From assembly GCF_018991925.1 (NCBI RefSeq), contig NW_024735518.1, positions 1-64,000 on the forward strand: 64,000 nucleotides of DNA, written 5' to 3'. Source of the stretch: Homarus americanus (Eukaryota > Arthropoda > Malacostraca > Decapoda > Nephropidae). This document shows, one piece after another, positions 24,770 through 35,989 of this stretch. A model generated the notes under the pieces. That model saw only the letters and a list, made by a program, of their open reading frames with translations. It was not told where the DNA came from and did no database searches. The position numbers and the translations under genes are program-made. Numbering within the stretch: position 1 is the first letter of the stretch; each line of letters opens with the position of its first letter.

Positions 24770-26337
24770 GTGAAAAAGTGTCCATTAGTGAGACGAGGCA
24801 GCACCTGGGCCGCTCTGAGGCGGCGACAACCTGTACAACAAACTGATGATCATGAGATACCGCCAGGAGGCCAGGGACGGAAGGAGCAGGGGAAGGGGAC
24901 GGTGAGGCAAGGGTGGAGAAGTAGAGGGGATATTGAGGCAGAGCTGGAGAGGGAAAGTAAAAAGCAGGAGAAGGTGGAGCGAATCAGAAAACGGGCACTG
25001 GTAAACACAGATATGAGTGCTAGCTCAAGAATTTTGGATACTTACGTACACGTGTATAAGGACCTAAGGATAAGACAATTACCATCAAGCAACTTTGGTG
25101 TTGGGAACTTAGCTGTTTACCACACGAAAATAACTGCTCGGGGTCCATCACTCCTGCCTGGGTGTTGTGGGATGGATGTCAACATTGCCCCATGGAAAGT
25201 GAATTATTGCTTAAGAAATTTACATGGAAGAGTAAAGAGAAGAAAGTACTGGGCGAAGTTCTTGAAGACCTTAAGTTGAGTAGAGATGAGACTAATGCGA
25301 ATGATGAAACACAAGAGAAGTTACGAAGTGAGGAAATACAGCTACAACAAGAAGTAGTGAACAATAAAGGAATTCCTAAAAGGATGAGGGAGACAAGCTG
25401 GCAAAAGGAGGAAAGTGAAAGCGAAGAAGAGAGAGACGAGAATAGACAAAAAAAATCTAGGACAAGAAATATGTGTGAACGGTAATAATAATGGAAATAA
25501 CAGAAAGGAGATAGTGGAAGATGGATCAAGAACAGAGCAAAGTATGGAATTTGAAGGAAGTAGACAAGAACACACACAAGGAGAAGTTGGTCGTGTCAGG
25601 AAGAGATTGATGTTTTCCACAGTCATGCGAGATGACCTTCCTTGAAAAAAATTAAATAGGCAGTACAACTTGGACGGGAGCATCGCAGCTTTGAGCCTCT
25701 TTTGAAAGAAGGAACACACAAGCCTTATCTTACAGTGGGGACCATCGAGGTTGTGGAAATGTTGACGACTGTTGGGTACAAGGGATTAGTGATGGTTTTG
25801 CCGGAGGGGAGAGACATACTTACAAAGGTTATAATCTTTAGGTACCCTGTAATACTGGATCCAGAATTCTTATTGGATGACGAGAGATTTGTTTGGGTCA
25901 AGTGGCTTTTGATAAGAGGCGAAGAGAGAAACCAGGTTATTGCCCTAATGAGAGGAATGGTTCCAGACAAAGTGTTCATCACGGGAGCAGGGTACAGGAA
26001 GGTGGCACTATATGTGGAGGTACCAATAATGTGTCTTAAGTGTTGCATATGGGGACACAAGGCCTGGAGCTGTCAACTGGACCCACGTTGTAGATTCTGT
26101 GGGAAGAGGCACGAATCTAGCAGCTGTAAGGACAAGATCAAAGCAGGAGAAAAAGTGAAGCCTCGTTGTTGTAATTGTGGTAAAACTCACACTGCTAGTT
26201 CAATTGCATGTGAGATGAGGCCACGTCTGAGAAATGACCAACAAAGGAATCATTCAGAGAACACTGAAGAAGTACACAATGGTATGCCAGTGACAAGACA
26301 GCAGGAGAACACATACAGTGGAGGCAGTGATTCCTAG
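24770..26337 (+). pseudogene. LINE ORF1 (gag-like) with three zinc knuckles, frameshifted
   Basis: Plus-strand frames cover an N-terminal charged part (24770-25279 and 25162-25485, rich in E, K and R) and a C-terminal part (25702-26337). The latter carries three Cys-His knuckles: CLKCCIWGHKAWSC (CX2CX4HX4C), CRFCGKRHESSSC (CX2CX3HX4C) and CCNCGKTHTASSIAC. This layout, followed by an endonuclease, is that of ORF1 in the I/R1/jockey group of LINEs, an RNA-binding protein of the ribonucleoprotein particle. At least two frame breaks split it, so no intact product is expected. Confidence 0.8.
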
Positions 26338-26871
26338 GAATGCCTGGCATAAAGATTCAAGAAGGATAAGGACAGTGCTTGCGGCTGGAAGAGTTTTTGA
26401 TGCCAGGAACAACCAGAATAATAAACAAGTAGCAAGTGAAAGTAGTGGTGCAGCCCTCCAGGTTAGTGATATAACTGTACAAGAAATTCTAAGAGAAGAA
26501 GTGAGTAAGATGTTTCAGCTTTTGCAAAATTTAGGACATACAATAGAAATGATTGAGAAAAGACTTGATGCAGTGATAAATAAAGAAAAGGAAAACACAG
26601 CTGCGAATTATGTAGAATTAGAATGGAAAGAGGAAAGTGAAGAGTCCAAGGTTTTGAAAATTCAGTGATTAAAATAAATATGAAAGGGAAGAAGAGGAAA
26701 ATAAAGGATTGTATAGTGCAGGGAGTAACAACTGAAAGTTATAAAAAGGTGTTGGTAAAGTGTAAAGATGATGATAAAAAAAATCTTTTGAGGAAATGGG
26801 AAACTGTGCACGATGATTGGGCCTTTTTTAAAGAATTTGATTGGAAAGGATATAAAGTGTGTAAATATTAA
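26338..26871 (+). pseudogene. LINE ORF1 tail and spacer
   Basis: Two short plus-strand frames (26318-26668 and 26665-26871) overlap by a few bases between the zinc-knuckle region and the endonuclease. The first contains VQEILREEVSKMFQLLQNLG, a likely helical or coiled-coil stretch; the second is Lys-rich. They probably represent the end of ORF1 read in another frame. Confidence 0.55.
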
Positions 26872-26873
26872 TA

Positions 26874-27940
26874 ATGGATCAAGCTAGGCTTAAGATAATG
26901 TCCTGGAATGTTAATGGTCTACGAAATAGAGTTACAGGTGTACATTACTTTACCCTTAAAAATAATATTTACATAATTACCATTCAGGAGACTGGGGACA
27001 GGAAAGGCTACCTGCTTAAACTGTCTGGATATAAGGGATTTCATCTCTATTCGGGTGAAGGTATCAGAGGGGTCTCAACATACATTAAGAATTCCATACC
27101 AGCAGAACTAGTTGGAAGCCCGAGTAGAGTACAAGGAATAGAAAGTGTCGGTATAAAGATATATTTGAAGGAAGCAGAATTGAACATAGCAAATTTGTAT
27201 GTCTCTGGAGGCTGTTTTGACCTCAACTCCTTACCAGATTGCATGTTTTTGGACTCTTCTTTGGCTGTAGGAGATTTTAATGCTCGACATCCAAGACTGG
27301 AAACAATGGGGAGAGTTAATAGTAACGATATAAAACTCACCCAAATGCATACTTGTTAGGAAATAAGGAAGTGACTCATATTAAAGGAGGAAGGTTAGAC
27401 TATGCTTGCATGATAAGCAATCAGGGAGTCCAGGGAGAATATGAGATAATAAGGGAGCTAGTCAGTGATCATTTTGTTGTGTATGTTCAATTACCATTAG
27501 GGAAGAGACAGGTGAGATATAGGAGGAAGTGGTTGAAGCTAAACAAGGATGACACAGAAGTGTTTACCCAAAATATAGGGAAATGGTACAGAAATTATAC
27601 ACCAGTCTGTATGGATAGCTTTTATAATGACTTAGTTAGGGAGATAGAAAGATATTTAACTAAGTCAACACAGACAAGGATAAATGATAAGAGACATGGG
27701 GCTAGGAAACACTGCTATATTAATGACAAAATGTTGAAGGGTTGGACACAGATGTTAAGGACAGCACATCAAGAGTGGATAAGGAATGGTAGAGAAGAAG
27801 ATAGAGAAATCTTCATGGATATAGCCAAAATATGTGGGCAGGCAAGGAAGGAGGCAAGGGAGAAATATTGGCAAGACTTTGTACAGCACATTGGGATTGC
27901 AAAAACCTCAAAGAATTATGGCAGAATATTAACAAAATAA
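26874..27940 (+). pseudogene. LINE apurinic-type endonuclease domain (I/R1/jockey group)
   Basis: Starting at an ATG, the frame encodes KIMSWNVNGLRNR, then IITIQETGD and, near 27270, AVGDFNARH. These correspond to the N-terminal Asn, catalytic Glu and Asp-Asn blocks of the exonuclease-endonuclease-phosphatase fold. A frame change near 27350 leads into the second part with GGRLDYACMIS and ELVSDHFVV, where SDH carries the last catalytic Asp and His. A Lys/Arg-rich linker follows to 27940. One frameshift is thus the main lesion seen in this domain. The enzyme would nick target DNA to prime reverse transcription. Confidence 0.85.
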
Positions 27941-28446
27941 ACTGGTAGACAAATGGGCTAAAGCTGCTGGTGTTGCCTCCCTGCCTAACAGGACAATAGA
28001 AGCATTAGATGAGTGGCAACATGAAAGAAGAAGATTTATTTCATCAGCTCTAAATATTTGTGATGTTACATGTGTAGATATTACTCAAGATGAGTTGTTA
28101 AATGCTGTTAAAAAAGGAAAATCCACAGCACCAGGCGAAGATGGTGTGACTTATGAAATTTTGAACTGCTTAGTTAGTATGGAAAATAGTCCATTATTAG
28201 ATTTATTCAACATGGGCTGTACAGAGGGTAGATTACCAACAGAATGGAAGAAAGCGATAGTTATTCCTGTCCCTAAGGCAACTGGTGGATACAGGCCGGT
28301 GTCTTTAACATCTTGTTTTTCCAAGATGATGGAGAGAGTATTATTAAACAGGCTTCTATATATTATGGGGATATTCTATCTTGTAATTTATTTATTTTGG
28401 GGGAAGGGATAGGTACTTCCGACTGTGTTATAAAATGTTTATCGAA
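27939..28446 (+). pseudogene. LINE reverse transcriptase, N-terminal part only
   Basis: A frame open from about 27939 to 28412 runs from the linker into the RT domain, with GKSTAPGEDGVTYEIL, WKKAIVIPVPKATGGYRPVS and SKMMERVLLNRLL. After a frame change it continues as GTSDCVIKCLSN to 28446, where it meets an unrelated repeat. The catalytic motifs A to C, the C-terminus and the 3' end are missing. LINEs usually lose their 5' ends, so this loss points to a later deletion or recombination. Confidence 0.85.
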
Positions 28447-28600
28447 TGGTGCAATCAGATATACGCCCGTATTATTAAACAACATCTTCCCTTGAAGAGG
28501 GTCGTCGTGTTTCAACCCGAGTTTGAAACTAAATGAGTCCTGAGGCACACCGCGGTACTGTACGTAAGGTGTTGTCCGGTAACACAGTAAAGTCAGGTAA
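28447..28600 (-). repeat. Copy of the repeat found beside the 35.8-kb palindrome
   Basis: The stretch with CGCCCGTATTATTAAACAAC, CTTGAAGAGGGTCGTCGTG and CTAAATGAGTCCTGAGG is the reverse complement of 35975-36058. It then continues into one palindrome arm for a short way (CACCGCGGTACTGTACG). It directly abuts the broken LINE. Confidence 0.8.
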
Positions 28601-29040
28601 CACTGCTGCCGTCACCAGGGGTGTGTATGTGTGTCCTCGGTATGCTGTCGTCACCTGCCCTCATGCATAACATTCCACTCTTACCTGACTGATCATTGTG
28701 GCCACCTTTTGCCAGTTCCGACACTCTCTAACTTATTACGTCTCCTGAATAAATAATAGCGAATTACTTTTGGAACTGTAGTAATTAAAAAAAAATTAAA
28801 TGGCATTCACCAAACAATATTCATTTGTTAGCACAGGTCAAACTACTCGTATCATGCCATCGAAAGCTGCACTTCACTTTGGGTTTAAATTATTTGTCTC
28901 TGTTTGTGGGGCACTTTTATGCTCCACTATAGTTGCACTTATTCAATCGTTATCCACCTAACACCTGTACATAATGACTCAAAGTTCTCCTAGTTCACAT
29001 CAAAGTCCAATTAAAACAAGTCAACCCACTTCTAGTCGAA
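28601..29040. other. Unassigned segment
   Basis: Nothing recognised. Confidence 0.45.
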
Positions 29041-29160
29041 AATTCGTCCTTCGCTGCGCATGACGTCATACGGTCGGCGACCGTGGGTGGAGGGGGTGGG
29101 GGGTGCCCCTTTGGTGGGACCTCAGTTAGCAGCTGGCCGTCGTGGTGTGAAGGTCTGTGA
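29041..29160 (+). promoter_or_regulatory. GC-rich, CRE-containing putative promoter of the THAP frame
   Basis: Directly upstream of the THAP start codon the sequence becomes GC- and CpG-rich and contains a full palindromic cAMP-response element TGACGTCA at 29061-29068 plus a run of G-rich sequence at 29089-29110. A CCATCTTGG block, similar to YY1 sites, lies downstream at about 29399. Promoter function is inference from composition and position. Confidence 0.4.
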
Positions 29161-29162
29161 CA

Positions 29163-29336
29163 ATGTCTGATAATTGCGTCGTATCTGGATGCATATCAAA
29201 TTACAGACTACATGATAAAAGTTTGTTATTTCATCGATTTCCAAAGGATGAAAAACAGAGAAAATGTGGATTTTATTGTGCTTGCAATAAATATATAGGG
29301 TGCAACGGGAGGAAGGCAATACTTGAGAGCCGTTGA
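29163..29336 (+). CDS. THAP-type zinc-finger N-terminal exon, short (57 codons)
   Basis: The frame starts at an ATG and reads MSDNCVVSGC then LLFHRFPKDEKQRK, which is the start of a THAP DNA-binding domain. The first zinc-ligand pair is C5-X4-C10 and the FHRFP block is typical. The residue usually Trp after the Arg/Lys cluster is Cys here, and the second ligand pair (Cys-X2-His) is absent. The frame stops at TGA only a few bases before AGGTAAAA, a plausible splice donor, so a +1 or -1 change in the last codons would decide whether the exon joins another. THAP domains occur in host regulators and in P-element-type transposases. This could be either, or a relic of either. Confidence 0.6.
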   Translation: MSDNCVVSGCISNYRLHDKSLLFHRFPKDEKQRKCGFYCACNKYIGCNGRKAILESR

Positions 29337-29640
29337 CAGGTAAAATATAACTTTCAATATCTATGACAAAATGCTGGAAATTATGACCAAGAGGGCGGCC
29401 ATCTTGGAAAATTTCCACCATGTTGAATTTTCGCGAGGCAAGCACTTTTTCTTTATAAAGTTACCCAAGGAGAGTATCCATGGCGAATTTCATGCTTGTA
29501 TCACCTTCTGAACGATTCTTCCTGTTAGCTGCTGCACTAAAAGTCTACCGTTCAGCTAGGAAACCGGATATGTTGTGACAAGTACCTATTTATACTGTTC
29601 TATAGCCTAGTCATCTGTAATATATCTAGTGGTCATATTG
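29337..29640. other. Unassigned segment after the THAP exon
   Basis: Nothing recognised apart from the YY1-like CCATCTTGG block near 29399. It would be the start of an intron if the THAP frame is an exon. Confidence 0.4.
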
Positions 29641-31560
29641 ATAAATTGAAAAAAGAGATCGATCCGATGGATTGGTTCTCAAGGAAGCTATAGATTAGGG
29701 AACAAGGTGGGAGAGAGAAACCACAAGAGGGAAGTTTAGAAAGCAAAAACTTGTGCCATACCCTGTCAAATGCTTTGGATATGTCGAGGGCCACCACGAA
29801 TGTTTCCCCATAATCCCTAAGAGTGGATGACCAAAGATGGGTGCAGTAGGAGAGCAGATCACCAGTAGATCTCGCCTGACGAAAGCCATACTGGTGATCC
29901 GACAAAAGAGAATAGCGTTCAAGGTGACGGAGAAAATGGGAGTTCAAGATAGTTTCGAAAATCTTAGAGAGGGATGAAGCTAGGGCAACGGGGCGATAGT
30001 TAGAGGGATTAGAATGGTCACCCTTCTTCGGGATGGGCTGAACCAAGGCATGCTTCCAAAGAAAAAGGAAAAGTTTGGGTTTTGAGGCAAAGGCGAAAGA
30101 GGCGAGCAAGCACAGGGGCCAGAATTTCAGCACACTCCCCCAGAACAAGAGGGGATATTCCGTCCGGTCCATGCGTCTTACTCACATCCAACCTAGATAA
30201 GACACCAGCGACCCTACGAGTGGAGATTATAGGAAAGTGTATAGGCTCAGTAGGAGAAGCAGGAGTAGGAGGGGTAGAGTTGGAATCGTCTAAGATCGAA
30301 TTAGAGGAGAATAAGGTGCCACAGAGATTAGCTTTATCAGGGGGAGAGTTGGCTATGGAGTTATCAGGTCGGAAGAGAGGAGGAAAAGAAGGCGTGCAGA
30401 AGTTATAACAGATGTTTTTGGTTAAGGACCAGAAGGATTTACTAGAGGAAGAATTTCTCAGGTCATCTGACTTTGCTTGGCCCTACGAAGAATAACCTTA
30501 CAACGATTCCTAGAAGTAATGAAAGAGGTGTGGGTAATAGGAGAAGGAGATAGTTTCATAGCTTGATATACACTGTCTCTCACCCTGCATGCATGAGAGC
30601 TGAAGCGATCAAACCATGATTGTAAAGTGAAATTCTTGGTAGAAGATGGGATATATTCACTCATACCACCCTGTATAACCCCAGCAATGCTGTCAGCACA
30701 TACCGAGGCGTCTCGAGTGGAAAGGCAACATTCATCCCAAGAAAAGTCGGTGAAGAACTCTGGCAAGGATTGCCAGTTTGCCCTCCGATAGTGCCATAGA
30801 TGACGTTTAGAGGGGGGTGGGGGAGGTGGTTGTACCCAGTGTGATTTAATGAAAATAAGGTTGTGATCAGAAGACCCTAATGGGGCAGAAATTGAGTATG
30901 AAGAGCGTAAAACAAAGATCAAGAATGTTAGCAAGTTGATCGTGTCGATCAGGAACGCGTGTAGGGTGTTTGATTCATTGTTCAAAATCATTAAGTAATG
31001 AAAAAGAGAGTGCCTCAGCTCTACCTGGGTCATTCCTTGCAGAGCCAAGCCACTCTCTGTGGTGTCCATTGAAAACTCCTAGGTATAGGATCTCGGTGTT
31101 GGGGTGTGTGGATAGCAACTACTCATGGCAAGAAGTGAGATAGTCAAAGTGTTCGAAATAGTTTGTAGAGTTGGGAGAACAGTATAGGAAACAAAGAAAA
31201 ATAGTCTCATTTGGAAGAGACATTTTGAGCCAGATGACTTCATAAAGGGAAGTTTCAAGATCCGTGAGTCGTGCTATGTGTGTACGTGTGTTGCAGTAGA
31301 CGCATACACCTCCCTTTGAAAGGAAGGAGGTATAAAGGATGTAGTTGACTTGAAAAAGTTAGGGTGAAGCTGTTTTGGTCAGTTGAAGTTCGGAAATTAG
31401 TAAGAGGTCGGAGGAAGAGGTTGATAGATGGTAACCCACATTAGGAAAATTGGATCTCAGACCGAGAAGGTTGGAAAAATGAAGTTTGAAAAAAGCCGAT
31501 CCTCCGGCAACCGCGGTGGCGTGATGATTAGGTCGGCCCTGGGGTCCACAACTAACATAG
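29641..31560 (-). pseudogene. Jockey-like non-LTR retrotransposon, copy B (endonuclease to mid-RT, 3'-truncated)
   Basis: On the minus strand, 5' to 3': LRSNFPNVGYHLSTSSSDLL and SELQLTKTASP of the endonuclease (31592-31359), then APLGSSDHNLIFIKSHW with the catalytic SDH, KRHLWHYRRANW and DASVCADSIAGVIQ (31069-30458). The RT follows with IPKKGDHSNPSNYRPVALAS, LSDHQYGFRQARS and an intact motif A, VALDISKAFDRVWH (30172-29633). It stops before motifs B and C. Several frame breaks separate the blocks. The overlap with copy A at 6008-7735 is very similar at the DNA level. Loss of the 3' half suggests a later rearrangement. Confidence 0.88.
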
Positions 31561-31624
31561 GAGAATAAAATAGAATGAATAGAACAGATCAAGAGTGAGT
31601 ACGTTTATATTTATTGTGTTGTCA

Positions 31625-31705
31625 ATAGTATGAGAGACAATTGAGACCCTGCAATTGTGTATAAATGCGGCAGAAGGACAGATGAGCGACCTGGAACTTG
31701 GTTAC
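31625..31705. repeat. Dispersed repeat fragment shared with 20605-20690
   Basis: See the matching core at 20605-20690. The relative orientation is the same. Confidence 0.6.
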
Positions 31706-31763
31706 TTGCAGCAGCAGAGCTCAAACTTTACATAATATTTACTTTTTGACACGATACACTTTT

Positions 31764-31873
31764 GTAAGATTGTGAAACTAGTAAATTCGTGAAGTCCCTG
31801 AATAAAATAGTAATTTTGTGTAATTACTGAAAATTTCAGGGAATTCACGAAATTACCGGTTTCACAATCTTAC
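31764..31873. repeat. Palindromic MITE-like element, arms about 39 bp
   Basis: The left arm (31764-31802), GTAAGATTGTGAAAC...TCCCTGAA, is the reverse complement of the right arm (31835-31873), TTCAGGGA...GTTTCACAATCTTAC, with a few mismatches. The 32-bp middle is itself rich in paired segments (GTAATT...AATTAC). The compact, wholly palindromic form resembles a miniature inverted-repeat element. No target duplication is evident. Confidence 0.75.
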
Positions 31874-32282
31874 TGTCACATAGACACGGTTCGTCTGGGT
31901 GAGGATCATCAAAACATCCATAAATAAAGGAGAACGTATCAACTTATTGTGGGTTTAAACACATATTTTTATGACGTCAGTGTCATCAAGTTGTTGAGAG
32001 AGTTAGACCTCCAACTAAAAGAAACTTGTATAAGGCGTGGCTCTACCATGCTCAACACACACAATATAACAACGAAAAAAGGTGGCTGATTGGTTTGGTT
32101 TGATCGTCACCGTGATTGCCAGGTAGAGGTTTCTTGGGAGAAGAGGTTTCACTTGGTCAAAAGCGACGGAGGCTGGGGCCCTGTGGACTAACGAGGCCTC
32201 GTTAAGGCCAGATCCTTAACTGGTGACTCTGTACTTCTTTTGTAGAGAAAGAAGAGGTGAAAGATTAGGGGTCGCAGGAGAT
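31874..32282. other. Unassigned segment
   Basis: Nothing recognised. A CRE palindrome TGACGTCA lies at 31972-31979. Confidence 0.45.
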
Positions 32283-33512
32283 GATTACACAGTCTCCACC
32301 CATCAGACACCCTCCACCCACCCACCACTATTCCCCACACACCTTCCACCTCTTCCCCTCAGACATCTTTCACCCGCCACACCTCCACCCTTAACACACT
32401 CTTCATCCACCCTCCTACACCCGCCATACACCCACTCACCGCTCTTCTCACACACCCACCCACATCCACCCCACAGACACCCACCCACCCCTCAAACACA
32501 CTCACCCACCTCCACCCCTCACACTCCACCCTCACACACCCTCAACCCTCAAACACCCTCCACCCTCACACTCCGTCCACACCCTCACACACCCTCCACC
32601 CCCTACACACCCCCCTCCCACCCCTCACCACCCTCCACCCTCACCCACCTCCACCCCACACACACCCTCCATCACACCCTCCCATCACACACCCTCACCA
32701 CCCTCCCACACCTCACACCTCCACCGTTCACACACCTCCCCTCACACACCCTCCACCCTCCACCCGTCACGCACCTCCACCCCTCACACACCCCTCCGCC
32801 AATCACACATCCTCCACCCCTCACACCCTCCACCCTCACACACCTCCACCCTCACACCCTCCGCCCCTCACACACCCTCCACCCTCACACACCGTCCACC
32901 CTCACAAACCATCCACCCCTCACACACCCCTCCACCCTCACACACCTCCACCCGTCACACACCCTCCACCCTCACACACACCCTCCACCTCACACACCCT
33001 CCCGCTCCACCCCTCACCCCCACCTCCACCCCTCCACCCCTCCACCCTCCACCCTCACACACCCTCCACCCCTCACACACCTCCCCACATCACACACCTC
33101 CACCCCTCACACACCTCCACCCTACACCCTCCCCCTCCACACCCTCCACCCTCACACACCCTCCACCCTCACACACCCTCCACACCCTCACACACCCTCC
33201 ACCCTCACCACCTCCACCCTCACACCCTCCACCCTCACACACCCTCCATCCTCACCCGTCACACACCCCTCCACCCTCCACACCCTCCCCTCACCACACC
33301 TCCACACCCTCCACCCACACCCTCCTCCACCCCCCACCCTCCACCCTCACACACCCTCCACCCCTCACACACCATCCACCCTCCACACACCCCTCCACCC
33401 TCACACACACCTCCACCCTGTCACGCACCCTCCACCCCTCACACACCCTCCACCCGTCACACACCCTCCACCCCTCACACACCCTCCACCCCTCACACAC
33501 CCTCCACCTCTT
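32283..33512. repeat. 18-bp minisatellite array (about 1.2 kb)
   Basis: Units near CCTCACACACCCTCCACC, with frequent small indels. The plus strand is almost free of G. The minus strand is GT/GGA-rich with closely spaced GGG and GGGG runs. The 433-codon Pro/Thr/His/Ser-rich plus-strand frame that spans it is an artefact of composition. Confidence 0.95.
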
Positions 33513-34173
33513 CTTGAGTTATAACCCGGAGGAGTGAAGACTGGCGGTGGTCGGGCGGGGAATCATTCAGTCATGTCTTCGTCCAACAACAATTTCCTGA
33601 TTTACTTCACTAAATTATTAATAAAGTTGATAGACGCTCGTCGCCTGTCTTTATATATCATCATTCACTTGGCTCATCATCACAACTTTAACCTTCACTA
33701 TAAAGGTGATGTAAGTCGCTGCCGCCACACAAATCCTCCAAGATTATCGTCATTAAGAAAGCCCGAGCTAGCTGGGGCAGCACAGGGCCATTCCACACCG
33801 CCTCTTGAGGCTGTGTTTATAGTTAATTTTTATGCCAGACTCACCATTAACGACTTCTGGCGTTACGCCCCAACAAGGTCACCAGCAGTTAATTATCTTG
33901 AAGCTCCAGCCTAGAACACCAATGGTAAGGCGTCTTCATCTGACCTTCTTAGTTGATTGGCCCACCATGCCGACCCGCCAACCCCCGACTAATGTACCAA
34001 GTAAATATACACATTTCTCCAAGAATGTTGCCAAGTAAAGCAATTAGTAATTGTTCAGCTGTAGACACAGCGAGTGAGTGATGTCTTACTTCCTGTCACG
34101 TGACGTCATCATCTGGTAATACTGGAAAGATAAACAAACACGGAATTGTGTTATTATCCTGATCTGTCTGTCA
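33513..34173. other. Unassigned segment with an E-box/CRE overlap
   Basis: No gene recognised. CACGTGACGTCA at 34097-34108 fuses an E-box (CACGTG) to a palindromic CRE (TGACGTCA, 34101-34108). Confidence 0.45.
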
Positions 34174-34230
34174 CCGCATGCGGTTATTACACCTGTACAG
34201 TGCCGCATGCGGTTGTTATACCTGTACAGT
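34174..34230. repeat. Two 29-bp direct repeats
   Basis: Two copies start with the 10-bp palindrome CCGCATGCGG (34174 and 34203) and end CCTGTACAGTG, with few mismatches. Confidence 0.85.
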
Positions 34231-34901
34231 GTCAATATAAAAATCTGTTCAAAATATATTATTCTCTCTCTGTGCCAGATTTGGCACTTTTATCGTAAAA
34301 TGCACAAATGTTGTGAATATCATAGCTAGGCTGCCAAGTTCTTAGGTTCTATGAAATAATAGCATGTTGTAGTTAGATGACGTTGTCCCTACACATGTAC
34401 AATACATTATTGAACGTATTACAGCCTGGCAGTATATTTAATATCATTTCAGCCTTTACACGCGCTAGTGAGTATTCTATACTTATTGAGTTAGGTGATA
34501 GTGAGTATGGACAGATGACACCATGTATCACTCACTCCTTACTGTATGATAAATTTACACACCGTCTGACAGAGATAATAATAAACACGTGGGAAGAAGA
34601 CAATATCATTATTATTACAATAGCAAAGTAAAATAGTTTTCCAACCGTGAATTTCGTGTTATTAAAAAGGCGAGTGAAGAAATGAAAACGTATTAACAAC
34701 AGGTAAGAAGAGAATTAAGGTAGATGAGTGAGGTACGATCACTGAGTTGCTACTGTTGATATGTAAATTACAACTCCCCAAGCCTTTAAAGTCAGATGCT
34801 TCAAGTTCTGTATACATTAATGCTATCAAAACATCTTCACTGAATTATGAATGTGTTTTCCCTGGTTCTCCTCTTCGTTATATATATATATACGGGTAGT
34901 C
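34231..34901. other. Unassigned AT-rich segment
   Basis: Nothing recognised. Confidence 0.45.
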
Positions 34902-35065
34902 CTCTATTGGAGAATCACGGCGCCATAAGCTCGATGAACAGGCTTTGTGTGAAATGTAACAAAGTCAAGGCCTACTTTCAGTGTCCTAGTGGTCTAGAGG
35001 TAATGTTCCCCGGTCACACACATCAGATCGTGGGTTCGAGTCTTGGCGGGGTGAGGTTGTTGTTT
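34902..35065 (+). mobile_element. tRNA-like SINE copy
   Basis: The unit starts near CACGGCGCCATAAGCTCGATG and contains tRNA-like RNA polymerase III promoter blocks: box A TGGTCTAGAGG (34990-35000) and box B GGTTCGAGTC (35033-35042), spaced 32 bp apart. The same family, more decayed in its boxes, forms the inverted pair at 23914-24222. It is not a functional tRNA gene: the arms do not pair into a full cloverleaf that I can draw. A TA-rich tail follows. Confidence 0.75.
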
Positions 35066-35149
35066 ATATGTAGAAGTCCGAGTGCTTTATGGGCTAATGA
35101 AATATATATATATGTTCTGCTCCCTCGGGTCGTCAGAACTTTGTATTAG

Positions 35150-35760
35150 TATTGGTTTATTTATATAGTGCTGCTTATTATACTTCTTACCTTACTGTGG
35201 TGGAGTTAGTGAGCCCTCCCAGGTCCTTGTATGGCTGGGAGGGTAGTCACATTTTATTTATTTATTTTTTTTTTGCTAATGTGTTAGTTAAATGTTAGTT
35301 GTGTTAGTCTAAAGGTACACTGTATGGAGAGGCCTGCCAGGTTCTTAGTGGAGCTGGTAGGTCACTCTCATCTTTTATTCTCTCTATTAATGTTTTATGT
35401 GTATATTGGGGCAGGAGATGGTTCAATTAATTTCTATCTGGCTGATTTAAACAAACCATGATCTTAGATTTCTTCATTATATATATTATTTATCCAGTCT
35501 TGATAAGTTTCTGTGTTGAGTTCAGTCACTTTGTTCCAAATATTTGCGGCTTTGTTGTGTATTTCTACTTTAAATGCTAGGAGGTTTGCTCTCTTGCGTA
35601 GCTGTTCATTATTGATGTGGTCTGTATATTTTATATTATATATAAATCTGAGGGCTATATTTTGTACTGTTTGTAACCTTTTAATGCTCGTTTTACTAAG
35701 GGTGTTCAATGGGATGGGTGGGTAGTTCATAATTGATTTGACAAGGGCTATTTAAATCTT
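35150..35760 (-). pseudogene. LINE C-terminus and 3' untranslated region
   Basis: The minus strand encodes TSIKRLQTVQNIALRFIYN and LRKRANLLAFKVEIHNKAANIW (35730-35464), a LINE C-terminal region. Some 300 bp of non-coding DNA down to about 35150 continues in the element's orientation and is probably its 3' UTR. The remaining upstream part is absent. Confidence 0.7.
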
Positions 35761-35823
35761 TCTTTTGTTATTTATGCTAAGATTCTTAAATCTATTTATA
35801 TTTTATAGTCTTATAGTTTTAAG

Positions 35824-35989
35824 CTAAATGAGTCCTGAGGGACACCGCAGTACAGTACTTAACGTGGTGGTGTGGCAGTAAAATTAACTAATTCCAATAA
35901 AATTAATTTATAATATTGGAATTAGTTAATCTTACCGCCACACCACCCCGTTAAGTACTGTACTGCGGTGTCCCTCAGGACTCATTTAG
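35824..35989. repeat. Near-perfect palindrome with 76-bp arms
   Basis: Arms 35824-35899 and 35914-35989 pair at 73 of 76 positions around a 14-bp AT-rich loop. The arm begins CTAAATGAGTCCTGAGGGAC. The sequence after the right arm (35990-36058, ACACGACGACCC...) recurs inverted at 28447-28520 with part of one arm, so this is a repeat family rather than a local accident. Confidence 0.93.

Noticed and set aside
28095..28412. Host gene with an RT-like domain
   Set aside because: It is part of the broken LINE that starts at 24770, with endonuclease and zinc knuckles upstream in order.
32223..33524. 433-codon Pro/Thr/His-rich frame, like a mucin or antifreeze protein
   Set aside because: It spans the 18-bp minisatellite with indels, and lack of stops follows from a strand almost free of G.
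34980..35060. Functional tRNA gene
   Set aside because: A and B boxes are present, but no full cloverleaf forms, and related copies show it to be part of a SINE.
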